DNA of 64,000 nt, taken from contig NZ_NOKT01000014.1 in NCBI RefSeq assembly GCF_002237655.1, positions 62,001-126,000 of the forward strand, written 5' to 3'. How positions within the stretch are numbered: position 1 is the stretch's first letter; the number at the start of each line of letters is the position of its first letter. Source of the DNA: Streptomyces sp. XY006 (GTDB lineage: Bacteria; Actinomycetota; Actinomycetes; Streptomycetales; Streptomycetaceae). Made by a program: the position numbers and the translations under genes. The notes under the pieces are model-generated. The model saw nothing but the letters and a program-made list of their open reading frames with translations. It did no database searches and was not told where the DNA came from. Below are positions 35,011 through 43,662 of the stretch, piece by piece.

Positions 35011-35424
35011 ATGTCCATTCACGAGAACCTTCTCGGGGGTCCGCCCCCGACTCACCTCCCCGACGACCCCGGCCCCCGGGACATGCTCGCGTCGGGCGCG
35101 GCGCCCGTCGACGTCGCCGCCGCGCACCCCACCTCCTCGCTCGCCTGGGCGCAGCTCGCCGACGACGCGTTCGAGCGTGGCGCGGCCGTGGAGTCCTACG
35201 CCTACGCCCGTACGGGCTACCACCGCGGCCTGGACGCGCTGCGCCGCAACGGCTGGAAGGGCCACGGCCCGGTGCCGTGGGAGCACGAGCCGAACCGCGG
35301 CTTCCTGCGGGCCCTGCACGCCCTCGCCCGCGCCGCGCAGGCGATCGGCGAGCAGGAGGAGTACGAGCGCTGCTCCCAGTTCCTGAAGGACTCCTCGCCG
35401 ACGGCGGCGCAGGTCCTCGGCTGA
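35011..35424 (+). CDS. DUF3151 family protein
   Basis: 137 aa from ATG 35011. DUF3151 pattern: GPPPTHLPDD near the start, SSLAWAQLADDAFERGAAVESYAYARTGYHRGLDALRRNGWKG and FLRALHALARAAQAIGEQEEYERCSQFL. TPR-like helices, soluble. It regularly follows fba in actinobacteria; here an MFS gene intervenes. Function unknown. Confidence 0.87.
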   Translation: MSIHENLLGGPPPTHLPDDPGPRDMLASGAAPVDVAAAHPTSSLAWAQLADDAFERGAAVESYAYARTGYHRGLDALRRNGWKGHGPVPWEHEPNRGFLRALHALARAAQAIGEQEEYERCSQFLKDSSPTAAQVLG

Positions 35425-35572
35425 CGCGTCCGCGCACGTGAGGCCCGTCCCGTCCGGCGGCGGGCCTTGCGGTCGGGGAAGCGAGACCGCAGGATGCGGA
35501 TGGGGACCGGGGCCCCCGTGCCGGCATCGGCAGGGGCGGACCGCTACCCGGAGTTATCTGCAGGAGACAGCG

Positions 35573-36403
35573 ATGTCCCACGAGGCTCACGAGCCCGAGA
35601 CCCCGCATCTCGATTTCCACGGCACGACGCCGTACGAGGACTACGTCAAGGCGGACGTGCTCACGCACCTCCAGCACACCCTCTCCGACGACCCCGGAGA
35701 GATGGTCTTCCTGGTGACGACCCAGGTGATGGAACTGTGGTTCACCGTCATCGTCCACGAGTGGGAGACGGCGGCACACGCGCTGCGGGGCGACGACGTC
35801 CCCACCGCCATCGCCGCGCTGAAGAGGTCCGTACGGGAACTGGAGGCGCTCAACGCCTCCTGGAAGCCGCTCGCCCAGCTCACGCCGGCCCAGTTCAACT
35901 CGTACCGCAGCGCCCTCGGCGAGGGCTCCGGCTTCCAGTCGGCGATGTACCGGCGGATGGAGTTCCTGCTCGGCGACAAGTCCGCGTCGATGCTCGTCCC
36001 GCACCGGGGCGCCCCGCGCGTGCACGCCGAGCTGGAGAAGGCGCTGCACGAGCCGAGCCTGTACGACGAGGTCGTGCGGCTGCTCGCGCGGCGCGGGTAC
36101 GACATCCCCGAGTCCGTGCTGCGGCGCGACGTCGCGCAGCGCTACGAGCCCTCGCCGGAGGTGGAGGCGGCCTGGACGGCCGTGTACTCGGGCGACGAGC
36201 AGGACGAGGTCGCCCGCCTCGGCGAGGCGCTGAGCGATGTCGCCGAGCTGGTGTGGCGCTGGCGCAACGACCACCTCGTCGCCACCCGCCGCGCGATGGG
36301 CGCCAAGACCGGCACGGGCGGCTCCGCCGGGGTGGCCTGGCTGGAGAAGCGCGCGCGGAAGAACGTGTTCCCCGAGCTGTGGACGGCGCGGTCGTATGTC
36401 TGA
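35573..36403 (+). CDS. kynA: tryptophan 2,3-dioxygenase
   Basis: Haem enzyme opening the indole ring of L-tryptophan to N-formylkynurenine. 276 aa from ATG 35573 with GGAGACAG upstream. Family features: YEDYVKADVLTHLQ, FLVTTQVMELWFTVIVHEW, QFNSYRSALGEGSGFQS, YRRMEFLLGDKSASML and WRWRNDHLVATRRAMGAKTGTGGSAGVAWLE. Its stop overlaps the kynureninase start by 8 nt, so the two are coupled in one operon. Confidence 0.95.
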   Translation: MSHEAHEPETPHLDFHGTTPYEDYVKADVLTHLQHTLSDDPGEMVFLVTTQVMELWFTVIVHEWETAAHALRGDDVPTAIAALKRSVRELEALNASWKPLAQLTPAQFNSYRSALGEGSGFQSAMYRRMEFLLGDKSASMLVPHRGAPRVHAELEKALHEPSLYDEVVRLLARRGYDIPESVLRRDVAQRYEPSPEVEAAWTAVYSGDEQDEVARLGEALSDVAELVWRWRNDHLVATRRAMGAKTGTGGSAGVAWLEKRARKNVFPELWTARSYV

Positions 36404-37580
36404 GCTGAGCATGCGCGCGGAGAAGCTGGACTCCGTCGACGAACTGGCCGGAAAGCGGGCGGAGTTCGTCACCGACGACGTCGTCTACCTCGACGGCAAC
36501 TCCCTCGGCGCGCTCCCGGCCGTCGTCCCCGGGCGGGTGGCGGACGTCGTCCGCCGCCAGTGGGGCGAGCTGCGCATCCGGTCGTGGGAGGAGAGCGGCT
36601 GGTGGACGGCGCCCGAGCGGATCGGCGACCGGATCGCCCCGCTGGTCGGGGCCGCGCCCGGGCAGATCGTGGTCGGGGACTCCACGAGCGTCAACGTCTT
36701 CAAGGCACTCGTGGGCGCGGTGCGGATGGCCGGTGAGGGGCGGGACGAGATCGTCGTCGACGCCACGACCTTCCCGACCGACGGGTACATCGCCGAGTCC
36801 GCCGCCCGGATGACCGGCTGCACGCTGCGGCCCGTGGCCCCGGCCGACGTGCCGGACGCGCTGGGCCGCCGTACCGCCGCCGTGCTGCTCAACCACGTGG
36901 ACTACCGCACCGGCCGGCTGCACGACCTGCCCGGACTGACGGACGCGGTGCACGCGGCGGGCGCGTACGTCGTCTGGGACCTGTGCCACAGCGCGGGCGC
37001 GCTGCCGGTGGGGCTGGACGCGCACGGGGTGGACCTGGCGGTCGGCTGCACGTACAAGTACCTCAACGGCGGCCCCGGTTCGCCGGCGTACCTGTACGTG
37101 CGGCGGGAGCTGCAGGACCGCTTCGACTCCCCGCTGCCGGGCTGGAACTCCCACGCCGAGCCCTTCGGTATGCGCACCGGCTACGAACCCGCCGCCGGGG
37201 CCGTGCGCGGCCGGGTCGGCACGCCGGACATCCTCTCCATGCTCGCCCTGGAGGCGGCCCTGGAGGTGTGGGACGGGGTGTCGGTGGAGGCCGTGCGGGC
37301 CAAGTCCCTCGCCCTGACGGACTTCTTCCTGGAGTGCGTGGCGGCATACGTGCCCGAGGGCCGGGTGGAGTGTCTGACGCCGGTGGCGCACGCGGAGCGG
37401 GGCAGCCAGATCGCGCTGCGCTGCGCCGACGCCGGTGACGTGATGAAGCGGCTGATCGAGCAGGGCGTCGTCGGCGACTTCCGGGCACCGGACGTGCTGC
37501 GTTTCGGCTTCACGCCGCTGTACGTGGGCTTCGCCGACGTGGAGCGGGCCGCGCGGGTGCTGGCGGGGACGCTGAGCTGA
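36396..37580 (+). CDS. kynU: kynureninase
   Basis: PLP enzyme cleaving kynurenine to anthranilate and alanine. 394 aa from ATG 36396, 8-nt overlap with kynA; ATG 36411 is an alternative. Features: VYLDGNSLGALP, GDSTSVNVFKALV, VVWDLCHSAGALPV and the Schiff-base lysine in GCTYKYLNGGPGSPAY. With kynA and the hydrolase at 37897 it forms tryptophan-to-anthranilate catabolism; no 3-hydroxylase is present, so anthranilate is the expected product. Confidence 0.95.
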   Translation: MSELSMRAEKLDSVDELAGKRAEFVTDDVVYLDGNSLGALPAVVPGRVADVVRRQWGELRIRSWEESGWWTAPERIGDRIAPLVGAAPGQIVVGDSTSVNVFKALVGAVRMAGEGRDEIVVDATTFPTDGYIAESAARMTGCTLRPVAPADVPDALGRRTAAVLLNHVDYRTGRLHDLPGLTDAVHAAGAYVVWDLCHSAGALPVGLDAHGVDLAVGCTYKYLNGGPGSPAYLYVRRELQDRFDSPLPGWNSHAEPFGMRTGYEPAAGAVRGRVGTPDILSMLALEAALEVWDGVSVEAVRAKSLALTDFFLECVAAYVPEGRVECLTPVAHAERGSQIALRCADAGDVMKRLIEQGVVGDFRAPDVLRFGFTPLYVGFADVERAARVLAGTLS

Positions 37581-37709
37581 GCGGGGATGTCGGGCGGGGC
37601 CGGGACGTTGGGCTGGGCCGGGACGTTGGGCTGGGCCGGGATGTCGGGCTGGGCCGGGACGCTGGGCTGAGCCGGGACGCTGGACTGCCGTGATGTCGGG
37701 CTGAGCCGC
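37567..37709. repeat. 18-bp tandem repeat growing out of the kynU 3' end
   Basis: About seven 18-bp units of the type GGGACGYTGGGCTGRGCC at 37584-37601, 37602-37619, 37620-37637, 37638-37655, 37656-37673, 37674-37691 and a decayed one to 37709. The last codons of kynU (GGGACGCTGAGCTGAGC from 37567) read as unit zero, so the array probably arose by duplication of the gene's end. Confidence 0.75.
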
Positions 37710-37712
37710 GGT

Positions 37713-37751
37713 GGGCCGGGAACGCCCGGGCGCCTCGGGCGTTCCCGGCCC
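37713..37751. terminator. 16-bp perfect stem-loop after kynU
   Basis: GGGCCGGGAACGCCCG (37713-37728) pairs with 37736-37751 across 7 nt. Ends the kynA-kynU transcript beyond the tandem repeat; the formamidase-like gene 145 bp on must then have its own promoter. Confidence 0.85.
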
Positions 37752-37896
37752 GCCAGCGCCGAGACGGGGGCACCGGCCGGGCCTCACCCAGCGTGACATC
37801 CCCGTGTCCCCGCATGTCACGGGCCTGGTACCGTCCCGGCCAACGGCTGAACTCCCCTGGTCCGCCGCGTACGTTACTTCGCTGAGAGGTTGGAGC

Positions 37897-38763
37897 ATGA
37901 CGGACGACGCCGCAGCAGCACGGGCCGCTGCCGAGGAGAAGTCGGCCCTCTCCCACGCGCCCGTCGAACCCGACGCCACCGCTGCCTACGGCGACCACCC
38001 CGACCAGGTGATCGACTTCTACGTGCCCCGCGCGCAGGGCGGCCCGGGCGGGCCCGCCCCGGTGGTGGCCGTGCTGCACGGCGGTGCCTGGCGAGGTCCG
38101 TACGACCGGCGCCACATCAGCCCCTTCGCAGCCTTCCTGGCCCGACGCGGGTTCGCCGTGGCCAATGTCGAGTACCGGCGCGGGGGCGACGGCACCTCCG
38201 TCGCGGGCCGCTGGCCCGACACGTTCGACGACGTCGCCGCCGCGCTGGACGCCCTCCCGGCGCTCGTGGGTGAGCTCCTGCCGCAGGCCGATCCGCGCCG
38301 CACGGTGCTGACCGGTCACTCGGCGGGCGGGCACCTCGCGCTGTGGGGCGCCGCCCGGCACGTCCTGCCGGCCGGCTCGCCCTGGCGCGGCGGTGGCTCG
38401 GCGACCCTGCGCGGCGTGGTCGCCCTGGCCCCGATCGCGGACTTCGCGGTCGCCGACAAGCTGGACGTCTGCGACGGTGCGGTACGCCAACTCCTGGGCG
38501 GCGACGAGCACTTCGCCGAGCGGCAGGCGCTGACGGACCCGGCGCTGCTGCTGCCGACCGGCATCGCCACCACCCTCGTCCAGGGCCGCGCCGACCTGGA
38601 CGTGCCGCAGATGGTCGCCGAGTCCTTCGCGGACGCGGCGGCGAAGGCGGGGGAGATGGTGGGTGTGACACTGCTGGAGGACGTGGGGCACTTCCCGCTC
38701 ATCGACCCGGCGGCGGACGCGTGCGCGGTGGTGGCGGAGGAGATCGCGCAACTGGCCTGGTAG
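37897..38763 (+). CDS. alpha/beta hydrolase, probable kynurenine formamidase
   Basis: 288 aa from ATG 37897 (GGAG upstream). Alpha/beta hydrolase with oxyanion motif LHGGAW, nucleophile Ser in TGHSAGGHLALWG, acid Asp in QGRADLDVP and His in VGHFPLIDP: the pattern of the hydrolase-type formamidase rather than bacterial metal-dependent KynB. Its place behind kynA-kynU supports hydrolysis of N-formylkynurenine. Generic esterase activity cannot be excluded. Confidence 0.8.
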   Translation: MTDDAAAARAAAEEKSALSHAPVEPDATAAYGDHPDQVIDFYVPRAQGGPGGPAPVVAVLHGGAWRGPYDRRHISPFAAFLARRGFAVANVEYRRGGDGTSVAGRWPDTFDDVAAALDALPALVGELLPQADPRRTVLTGHSAGGHLALWGAARHVLPAGSPWRGGGSATLRGVVALAPIADFAVADKLDVCDGAVRQLLGGDEHFAERQALTDPALLLPTGIATTLVQGRADLDVPQMVAESFADAAAKAGEMVGVTLLEDVGHFPLIDPAADACAVVAEEIAQLAW

Positions 38764-38796
38764 CGGGCCTGTCGTGGCCGTCCCCGGTCATACCCC

Positions 38797-38818
38797 TAGT
38801 ACTTGAGAGCTACCCCGC
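38797..38818. promoter_or_regulatory. TAGTAC-YTGAGAG motif, copy 1
   Basis: A 22-bp segment (TAGTAC at 38797, TTGAGAG, then ACCCCGC) upstream of the hydrolase-acyltransferase-kinase-regulator operon. It matches 43663-43684, ahead of the second kinase-regulator pair, at 19 of 22 positions. Probable shared response-regulator or sigma site. Confidence 0.55.
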
Positions 38819-38910
38819 AGGTGAGTCCCCCGGCGGGACGCGGACGACGGCTCGCGCTCCGTAACTTCCCTTCCACGCAGCCCCGATGGCCGGGCGCGCT
38901 GGAGGGGGAC

Positions 38911-39237
38911 GACCGTGGGATGCGCAGCGAAGGCCTGCCGTGACGACGCCGTGGGGTGCGCGGCGAAGGCCCGCCGTGCCGATGCCGCGGGCTGCGCCGA
39001 GAAGGTCCGCCGCTGTGACGACGCCGTGGGGCGCGCCGCGATGGTCCGCCGTGACGATGTCGTGGGGTGCGCCGCGAAGTCCCGACGTGACGACGCCGTG
39101 GGCTGCGCCGAGAAGGTCCGCTGTGACGACGCCGCGGGGCGCGCGAAAGCCTGCCTCGACGATGCCTTGGGGGGCGTCGCGAAAGCCTGCCTCGACGACG
39201 CCGTAGGGCGTGCGGCGAAGGTCCGTCGTGACCACAA
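38911..39237. repeat. 36-bp coding minisatellite
   Basis: Eight to nine imperfect units of 36 bp (one of 39, one slightly shorter), each like GTGACGACGCCGTGGGGTGC followed by GCCGCGAAGGTCCGC. Unit lengths are almost all multiples of three, so all three plus-strand frames stay open; the annotated gene reads it as Cys/Arg/Asp-rich 12-residue repeats. Confidence 0.75.
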
Positions 39238-40207
39238 GGCGCGGCGCTCCCGTGCCGGGCGGTGGTGTCGGGCCGTGCTCGCCGCCCTCGTCACCGCCGC
39301 GGTGGTGTTCCCGCTGTCCGCCGCCGCGCGGCCGGAGATACCCGCACCGGCCCCCGCCGTCCTCGCCCCGCTCGACGCCTCGACACTCGACGAGGCCTAC
39401 GCGGCCAACCGCGCCAACGCCGCCGAGGCGGCCCGCATGGCCGCCGCCCACCACGACCGGGACCGGGCCGCGGCGGACCGCCGACTGGCCTCCCCCGGCC
39501 GGCAGTTGCTCGCGTTCGACGGCCGCGGCTCCGGCCGCGTGACGGAGGTGCTGGGCGACCTCGCCCGGGCCGACCGCGTCGCCGTGTTGGTCCCCGGTTC
39601 CGACACCGGCATCGACACCTACGGCCGGTTCCACGCGGCGGCCGCCGCCCTGCACGCACGGCTCGTGCGGCAGACCCCGAAGGGCACGCGCACGGCGGTC
39701 GTGGCCTGGCTGGGCTACGAGACGCCGGGCACGTTCAGCACGACGGTCACCACGACCGGCCGGGCGGACGAGGCCGCCCCGCACCTGCGGGCGCTCGTGA
39801 GGCAGCTGCGGGCCGTCGCCGGCCGCGAGACGCACGTGGCGCTGCTGTGCCACTCCTACGGCTCGGTCGTGTGCGCACGGGCCGCCCCCCATCTCGCCGT
39901 CGACGACATCGCGCTCGTCGGCAGCCCCGGCACCGGCGCCGGCTCCGCAGCCTCCCTGCACACCCGGGCCCGCGTCTGGGCGGCGCGCGGCGGCGACGAC
40001 TGGGTGGAGAACGTCCCGCACCTCAGCGCGGACCTGTTCGGCACCACCGTCGGCTTCGGCACCGACCCCGTCTCCCCGGCCTTCCGCGCCCGCGTCTTCG
40101 CGGCCGGCGACGGCGGCCACAGCGACTACTTCCGGCCCGGCTCGACCTCCCTGACCAACCTGGCCCGGATCGTCCTGGGCGAGAGGAAGGCGGTGACCCA
40201 TGACTGA
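38915..40207 (+). CDS. secreted alpha/beta hydrolase with Cys-rich N-terminal repeats
   Basis: 430 aa from GTG 38915 with GGAGGGGG upstream. Residues 1-~108 are repeats like VGCAAKARRDDA, then basic residues and a hydrophobic segment (AVLAALVTAAVVFPLSAAA) like a signal or anchor, then a DUF1023-type hydrolase with Ser in LLCHSYGSV, a conserved VGSPGTGA, and GDGGHSDYF with the His. A start inside the repeats (several in-frame GTGs) would give a normal secreted protein, so the repeat part may be partly untranslated. Stop overlaps the acyltransferase start by 8 nt. Confidence 0.72.
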   Translation: MGCAAKACRDDAVGCAAKARRADAAGCAEKVRRCDDAVGRAAMVRRDDVVGCAAKSRRDDAVGCAEKVRCDDAAGRAKACLDDALGGVAKACLDDAVGRAAKVRRDHKARRSRAGRWCRAVLAALVTAAVVFPLSAAARPEIPAPAPAVLAPLDASTLDEAYAANRANAAEAARMAAAHHDRDRAAADRRLASPGRQLLAFDGRGSGRVTEVLGDLARADRVAVLVPGSDTGIDTYGRFHAAAAALHARLVRQTPKGTRTAVVAWLGYETPGTFSTTVTTTGRADEAAPHLRALVRQLRAVAGRETHVALLCHSYGSVVCARAAPHLAVDDIALVGSPGTGAGSAASLHTRARVWAARGGDDWVENVPHLSADLFGTTVGFGTDPVSPAFRARVFAAGDGGHSDYFRPGSTSLTNLARIVLGERKAVTHD

Positions 40208-41432
40208 CCTCCGCGTACGAGACGTCCGCGGCCGGCTGCGACGCGGTGCGCGGCGGGTCGGCGCGGCCACCCCGCCCGGCCGCGACCGGGCGGTGGACGC
40301 CCTGCGGGCCGCCGCCGTCCTCGGCGTCGTCCTCGGACACTGGCTGGTCACGGCCCTGGTCGCCGACAGCGGCACCCTGCGCACGGCCAGCCCCCTGCAG
40401 CACCTGCCCTGGCTCGCGCCCGTCTCCTGGCTGTTCCAGACCCTCGCCGTGTTCTTCCTGGTCGGCGGGCACGTCGCCACCCGGGGACACGCCTCGGCCC
40501 GCGCCCGGGGCATCCCGTACCGCAGCTGGCTGGCGGGCCGTCTGGCCCGGCTGGGCAGGCCGGTCCTGGCCGTCCTCGGGCTGTGGACGGTCGCCGCGAC
40601 GGCACTGCTGCTGTCGGGCGCGGAGTTCGGCACGGTCCGCACGCTGGTGAAACTGGCCCTGTCCCCATTGTGGTTCCTCGTGGTGTTCGCCGTCCTGACG
40701 GCGGCGACCCCGCTGCTGGCCCGGCTCAACCCGCTGTGGCCGCTGGCCGTCGTCCTCCACGTGGACCTGCTGCGCTTCGGCCTCGGCGGCCCGGACTGGC
40801 TCGGCTGGGTGAACGTGATCGCGGGCTGGCTCGTGCCGTACACCCTGGGCGCGGCCTGGACCCGGGGCGAACTGGAACGCCCGCGCGCGGGCTGGATCCT
40901 CTTCGGTGCGGGGGCGGCGGCGACCGCGGCGCTCGTGGCGTGGGCGGGCTACCCCGCGTCGATGGTGGGCGTCCCGGGCGAGGGCGTGTCCAACCTGGAC
41001 CCGCCGACACTGGCCGTCGTCACCTTCGGTCTGGCCCAGTGCGGGATCGCCCTGCTGCTGCGCGAGCGGCTGCGGCGGGCGATGCGCCGGCCGGTGGCCT
41101 GGGCGGCGGTGGCGCTGGTCAACCTCTCGGCGATGACCGTCTTCCTCTGGCACCAGACGGCCCTGATGGCCACGACCGCCACCGGCCTCCTCGCGGGCCG
41201 GCTCCCCGGGCTGCACACCCCGCCCGACGGCCTGGGCTGGATCGGGGCCCGGCTGCTGTGGCTGCCCGTGTTCGCCGCGGCCCTGGCCGTCTGCTGGGCC
41301 GCCTTCCGTTTCCTGGAGCGGGGCAGGGGCGGGGGCGGGGTCGAGGGCGGGGGCCCGGACCGCCGGTCGCGGGTGGTGCGCGAGCACCGTCCGTCCGACC
41401 GGGGGACGACGGCGACGGCGCGCCATGTCTAG
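40200..41432 (+). CDS. acyltransferase 3 family membrane protein
   Basis: 410 aa from ATG 40200. Integral membrane acyltransferase (Acyl_transf_3 fold, about ten helices): RDRAVDALRAAAVLGVVLGHWLV with the typical His in helix 1, LFQTLAVFFLVGGHVATRG, and SAMTVFLWHQTALM near the end. Transfers acyl groups to carbohydrates or lipids at the membrane. It overlaps the hydrolase before it and the sensor kinase after it by 8 nt each, so all four genes form one operon. Substrate unknown. Confidence 0.87.
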   Translation: MTDLRVRDVRGRLRRGARRVGAATPPGRDRAVDALRAAAVLGVVLGHWLVTALVADSGTLRTASPLQHLPWLAPVSWLFQTLAVFFLVGGHVATRGHASARARGIPYRSWLAGRLARLGRPVLAVLGLWTVAATALLLSGAEFGTVRTLVKLALSPLWFLVVFAVLTAATPLLARLNPLWPLAVVLHVDLLRFGLGGPDWLGWVNVIAGWLVPYTLGAAWTRGELERPRAGWILFGAGAAATAALVAWAGYPASMVGVPGEGVSNLDPPTLAVVTFGLAQCGIALLLRERLRRAMRRPVAWAAVALVNLSAMTVFLWHQTALMATTATGLLAGRLPGLHTPPDGLGWIGARLLWLPVFAAALAVCWAAFRFLERGRGGGGVEGGGPDRRSRVVREHRPSDRGTTATARHV

Positions 41433-42834
41433 GCTGGGCCGGGTGAGGGACACGGGGGTGGGCCGCGCGCTGCGAGCGCGCGTCACGGGGTGGCTGCGCG
41501 TGCTGCGCGCGGACCTGTGGACCGTCCGGGTGGATCCGCTGCCGCCCTCCACCTGGCTGCGCTGGCTGCCGCACGGGATCGTGTGCCTGGCGGCGTTCGG
41601 GGTGACGGTCGGCGGCGCCGGCGACATGACCGACAACGGCCATCTGGCCGCCGGCTCGGCCCTGTTGATCGCGGGCGCGCAGGGCGGCGCCATGGTCCTG
41701 GGCCTGTGGCGGCCGGTGCCGGCGTGGTGGCTGTCCCTGGGCGCGTTCCTGGTGGGCGCCGTGGCGGTGCGCGGCCGGCTCGGCTTCGACCCGGAGACCT
41801 ACACCTGGCCCTGGACCGCGGCCGGCCTGATCGCCGAGATGTTCGTGCTGCTGCTGCTCGCGCTGCGGGTCCCCACCCGCGCCGCGACGGCGGCCCTGGC
41901 CCTGACCGCGCTGCTCACCTACGTGCTGGAGAGCCTGCGGGGCGCCGCGCGGTACGACACCACCGGCGTGCTCGCCCTGTCCCTGTTCACCGTCGTGGTG
42001 ATAGTCGGCACCGCCCTGCGCGGCCGCCGCGAGGCCCGGGCCCAGCTCGTCGAACAGACCACGCTCACCGCCGAGGAACGCACCCGCCGCACGCTGCTGG
42101 AGGAGCGCAGCCGTATCGCCCGGGAGCTGCACGACGTGGTGGCCCACCACATGTCGGTCATCTCCATCCAGGCGCAGGTCGCCCCGCACCTCGTGCAGGA
42201 CCCGCCCGACGAGCTCAAGGAGAACCTCGCCGGCATCCGGCAGAACGCGCTGGAGGCACTGACGGAACTGCGCCGTGTGCTGGGCGTGCTGCGCGCGGAG
42301 CACCCCGGGCCGGGGGAGTCCGCCGCCCCGGGCGACACGACCGGCGCGCACACCCCGCAGCCCACGCTCGACCGGCTCGACACGCTGGTGGAGAACACCC
42401 GGGCCGCCGGCCGCGAGGTCCTGACCGAGATCAACGGTGAGCGGCGTCCCCTGCCGCCCGGGGTGGAGCTGTCGGCGTACCGGATCGTGCAGGAGGCGCT
42501 CAGCAACGCCCTGCGGCACGCGCCCGGCGCGCGCATCACCGTCCGGCTCACCTACGAGGCGGACGGCCTGGAGGTGGAGGTGGTCAACGGCCGCCCCACC
42601 GCGCCTCCGCCGCCGTCGACCGGGGCGGGACACGGGCTGCTCGGCATGCGCGAGCGCGTGGCGATGCTCGGCGGCACCATGACGGCCCACCCGTGGCACT
42701 GGGACGGCTTCAAGGTCACCGCCTTCCTCCCGGACACCCCGCCCGCCGACGCCCCGGGCACCGACCGCAGCGCGGACCGCATCACCGGCCGCGTCACCGA
42801 CCGCGTCACCGACCGCGAGGGAAGGACCCCATGA
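41425..42834 (+). CDS. NarL-family sensor histidine kinase (pair 1)
   Basis: 469 aa from ATG 41425. Membrane sensor with about six helices in residues 45-210, HisKA_3 box with phospho-acceptor His236 in RIARELHDVVAHHMSV, and HATPase with ALSNALRHAPGARITV and GAGHGLLGMRERVAMLGG. No large extracellular domain, so it probably senses within the membrane. The C-terminal tail carries DRITGRVTDRVTDR repeats of no clear meaning. ATGA overlap with the response regulator. Confidence 0.92.
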   Translation: MSRLGRVRDTGVGRALRARVTGWLRVLRADLWTVRVDPLPPSTWLRWLPHGIVCLAAFGVTVGGAGDMTDNGHLAAGSALLIAGAQGGAMVLGLWRPVPAWWLSLGAFLVGAVAVRGRLGFDPETYTWPWTAAGLIAEMFVLLLLALRVPTRAATAALALTALLTYVLESLRGAARYDTTGVLALSLFTVVVIVGTALRGRREARAQLVEQTTLTAEERTRRTLLEERSRIARELHDVVAHHMSVISIQAQVAPHLVQDPPDELKENLAGIRQNALEALTELRRVLGVLRAEHPGPGESAAPGDTTGAHTPQPTLDRLDTLVENTRAAGREVLTEINGERRPLPPGVELSAYRIVQEALSNALRHAPGARITVRLTYEADGLEVEVVNGRPTAPPPPSTGAGHGLLGMRERVAMLGGTMTAHPWHWDGFKVTAFLPDTPPADAPGTDRSADRITGRVTDRVTDREGRTP

Positions 42835-43514
42835 CGAGCGGCACCGGCGACCCCATCCGGGTCCTCATCGTCGACGACCAGGGCATGGTCCGGCAGGGCT
42901 TCACCGTGCTGCTCGGCACCCAGCCCGACATAGAGGTCGTCGGCGAGGCCCGGGACGGCGAGGAGGCCGTCGCCAAGGCCGCCGAGACCGCTCCGGACGT
43001 CGTCCTCATGGACATCCGCATGCCCGGCGTCGGCGGCATCGAGGCCACCGAGCGCATCACCGCCGCGCACCCGCAGATCCGGGTGCTGGTGCTGACCACC
43101 TTCGACCTCGACGAGTACGTGTACGACGCGCTGCGCGCCGGGGCCTCCGGGTTCCTGCTGAAGGACGCCTCGTCGGAGCAGCTCGCCGAGGCGGTCCGGG
43201 TGGTGGCGGCCGGGGAGGCGCTGCTCGCCCCGGTGATCACGCGCAAGCTGATCGCCGAGTTCTCCCGGCTGGACGGCAGACCCCGGGCCCCGCTGAAGGA
43301 GCGCGTCGGCGACCTCACCGAGCGGGAGACGGAGGTGCTCGCCCTGATCGCGCAGGGCCTGTCCAACGCGGAGATCGCCCGGCACCTGTTCGTGGCGGAG
43401 CAGACGGTGAAGACGCACGTGGGCCGGATCCTGGTGAAGCTGGGCCTCAGGGACCGCACGCAGGCGGCGGTGTTCGCGTACGAGTCGGGGCTGGTGCGGC
43501 CGTCGGGGTACTGA
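42831..43514 (+). CDS. NarL-family response regulator (pair 1)
   Basis: 227 aa from ATG 42831. Receiver domain with phospho-acceptor Asp61 (VVLMDIRMPG) and the Thr/Lys switch residues in VLTTFDLDEY and FLLKDAS; LuxR helix-turn-helix at about 160-215 (LTEREVLALIAQGLSNAEIARHL pattern). Cognate of the overlapping kinase. The TAGTAC-type motif before this operon may be its own target. Confidence 0.93.
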   Translation: MTSGTGDPIRVLIVDDQGMVRQGFTVLLGTQPDIEVVGEARDGEEAVAKAAETAPDVVLMDIRMPGVGGIEATERITAAHPQIRVLVLTTFDLDEYVYDALRAGASGFLLKDASSEQLAEAVRVVAAGEALLAPVITRKLIAEFSRLDGRPRAPLKERVGDLTERETEVLALIAQGLSNAEIARHLFVAEQTVKTHVGRILVKLGLRDRTQAAVFAYESGLVRPSGY

Positions 43515-43527
43515 GGGACGCGGGCTA

Positions 43528-43651
43528 GTGCTGACGGACGGGCCGGTGTTGACGGACGCGCCGGTGTTGACGGACGGCCGGTGTTGACGGACGGCCGGTG
43601 CCGACGGACAGACCGGTGCTGACGGACGGGCCGGTGCCGACCGTGCTGACC
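43528..43651. repeat. 17-18-bp tandem repeat, seven units
   Basis: Units of GTGYTGACGGACGGGCCG at 43528, 43546, 43564, 43581, 43598, 43616 and a decayed one at 43634; two units lack one base. It separates response regulator 1 from the promoter of pair 2. The spacer up to 43740 has no gene. Confidence 0.75.
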
Positions 43652-43662
43652 GCCGGCCCCCG

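Noticed and set aside
38886..39206. Second open frame through the 36-bp repeat array (repeats like TTPWGAPRRSAV) and a third on the minus strand
   Set aside because: The 36-bp GC-rich period keeps every frame open. Only the frame from GTG 38915 continues into a recognisable hydrolase.
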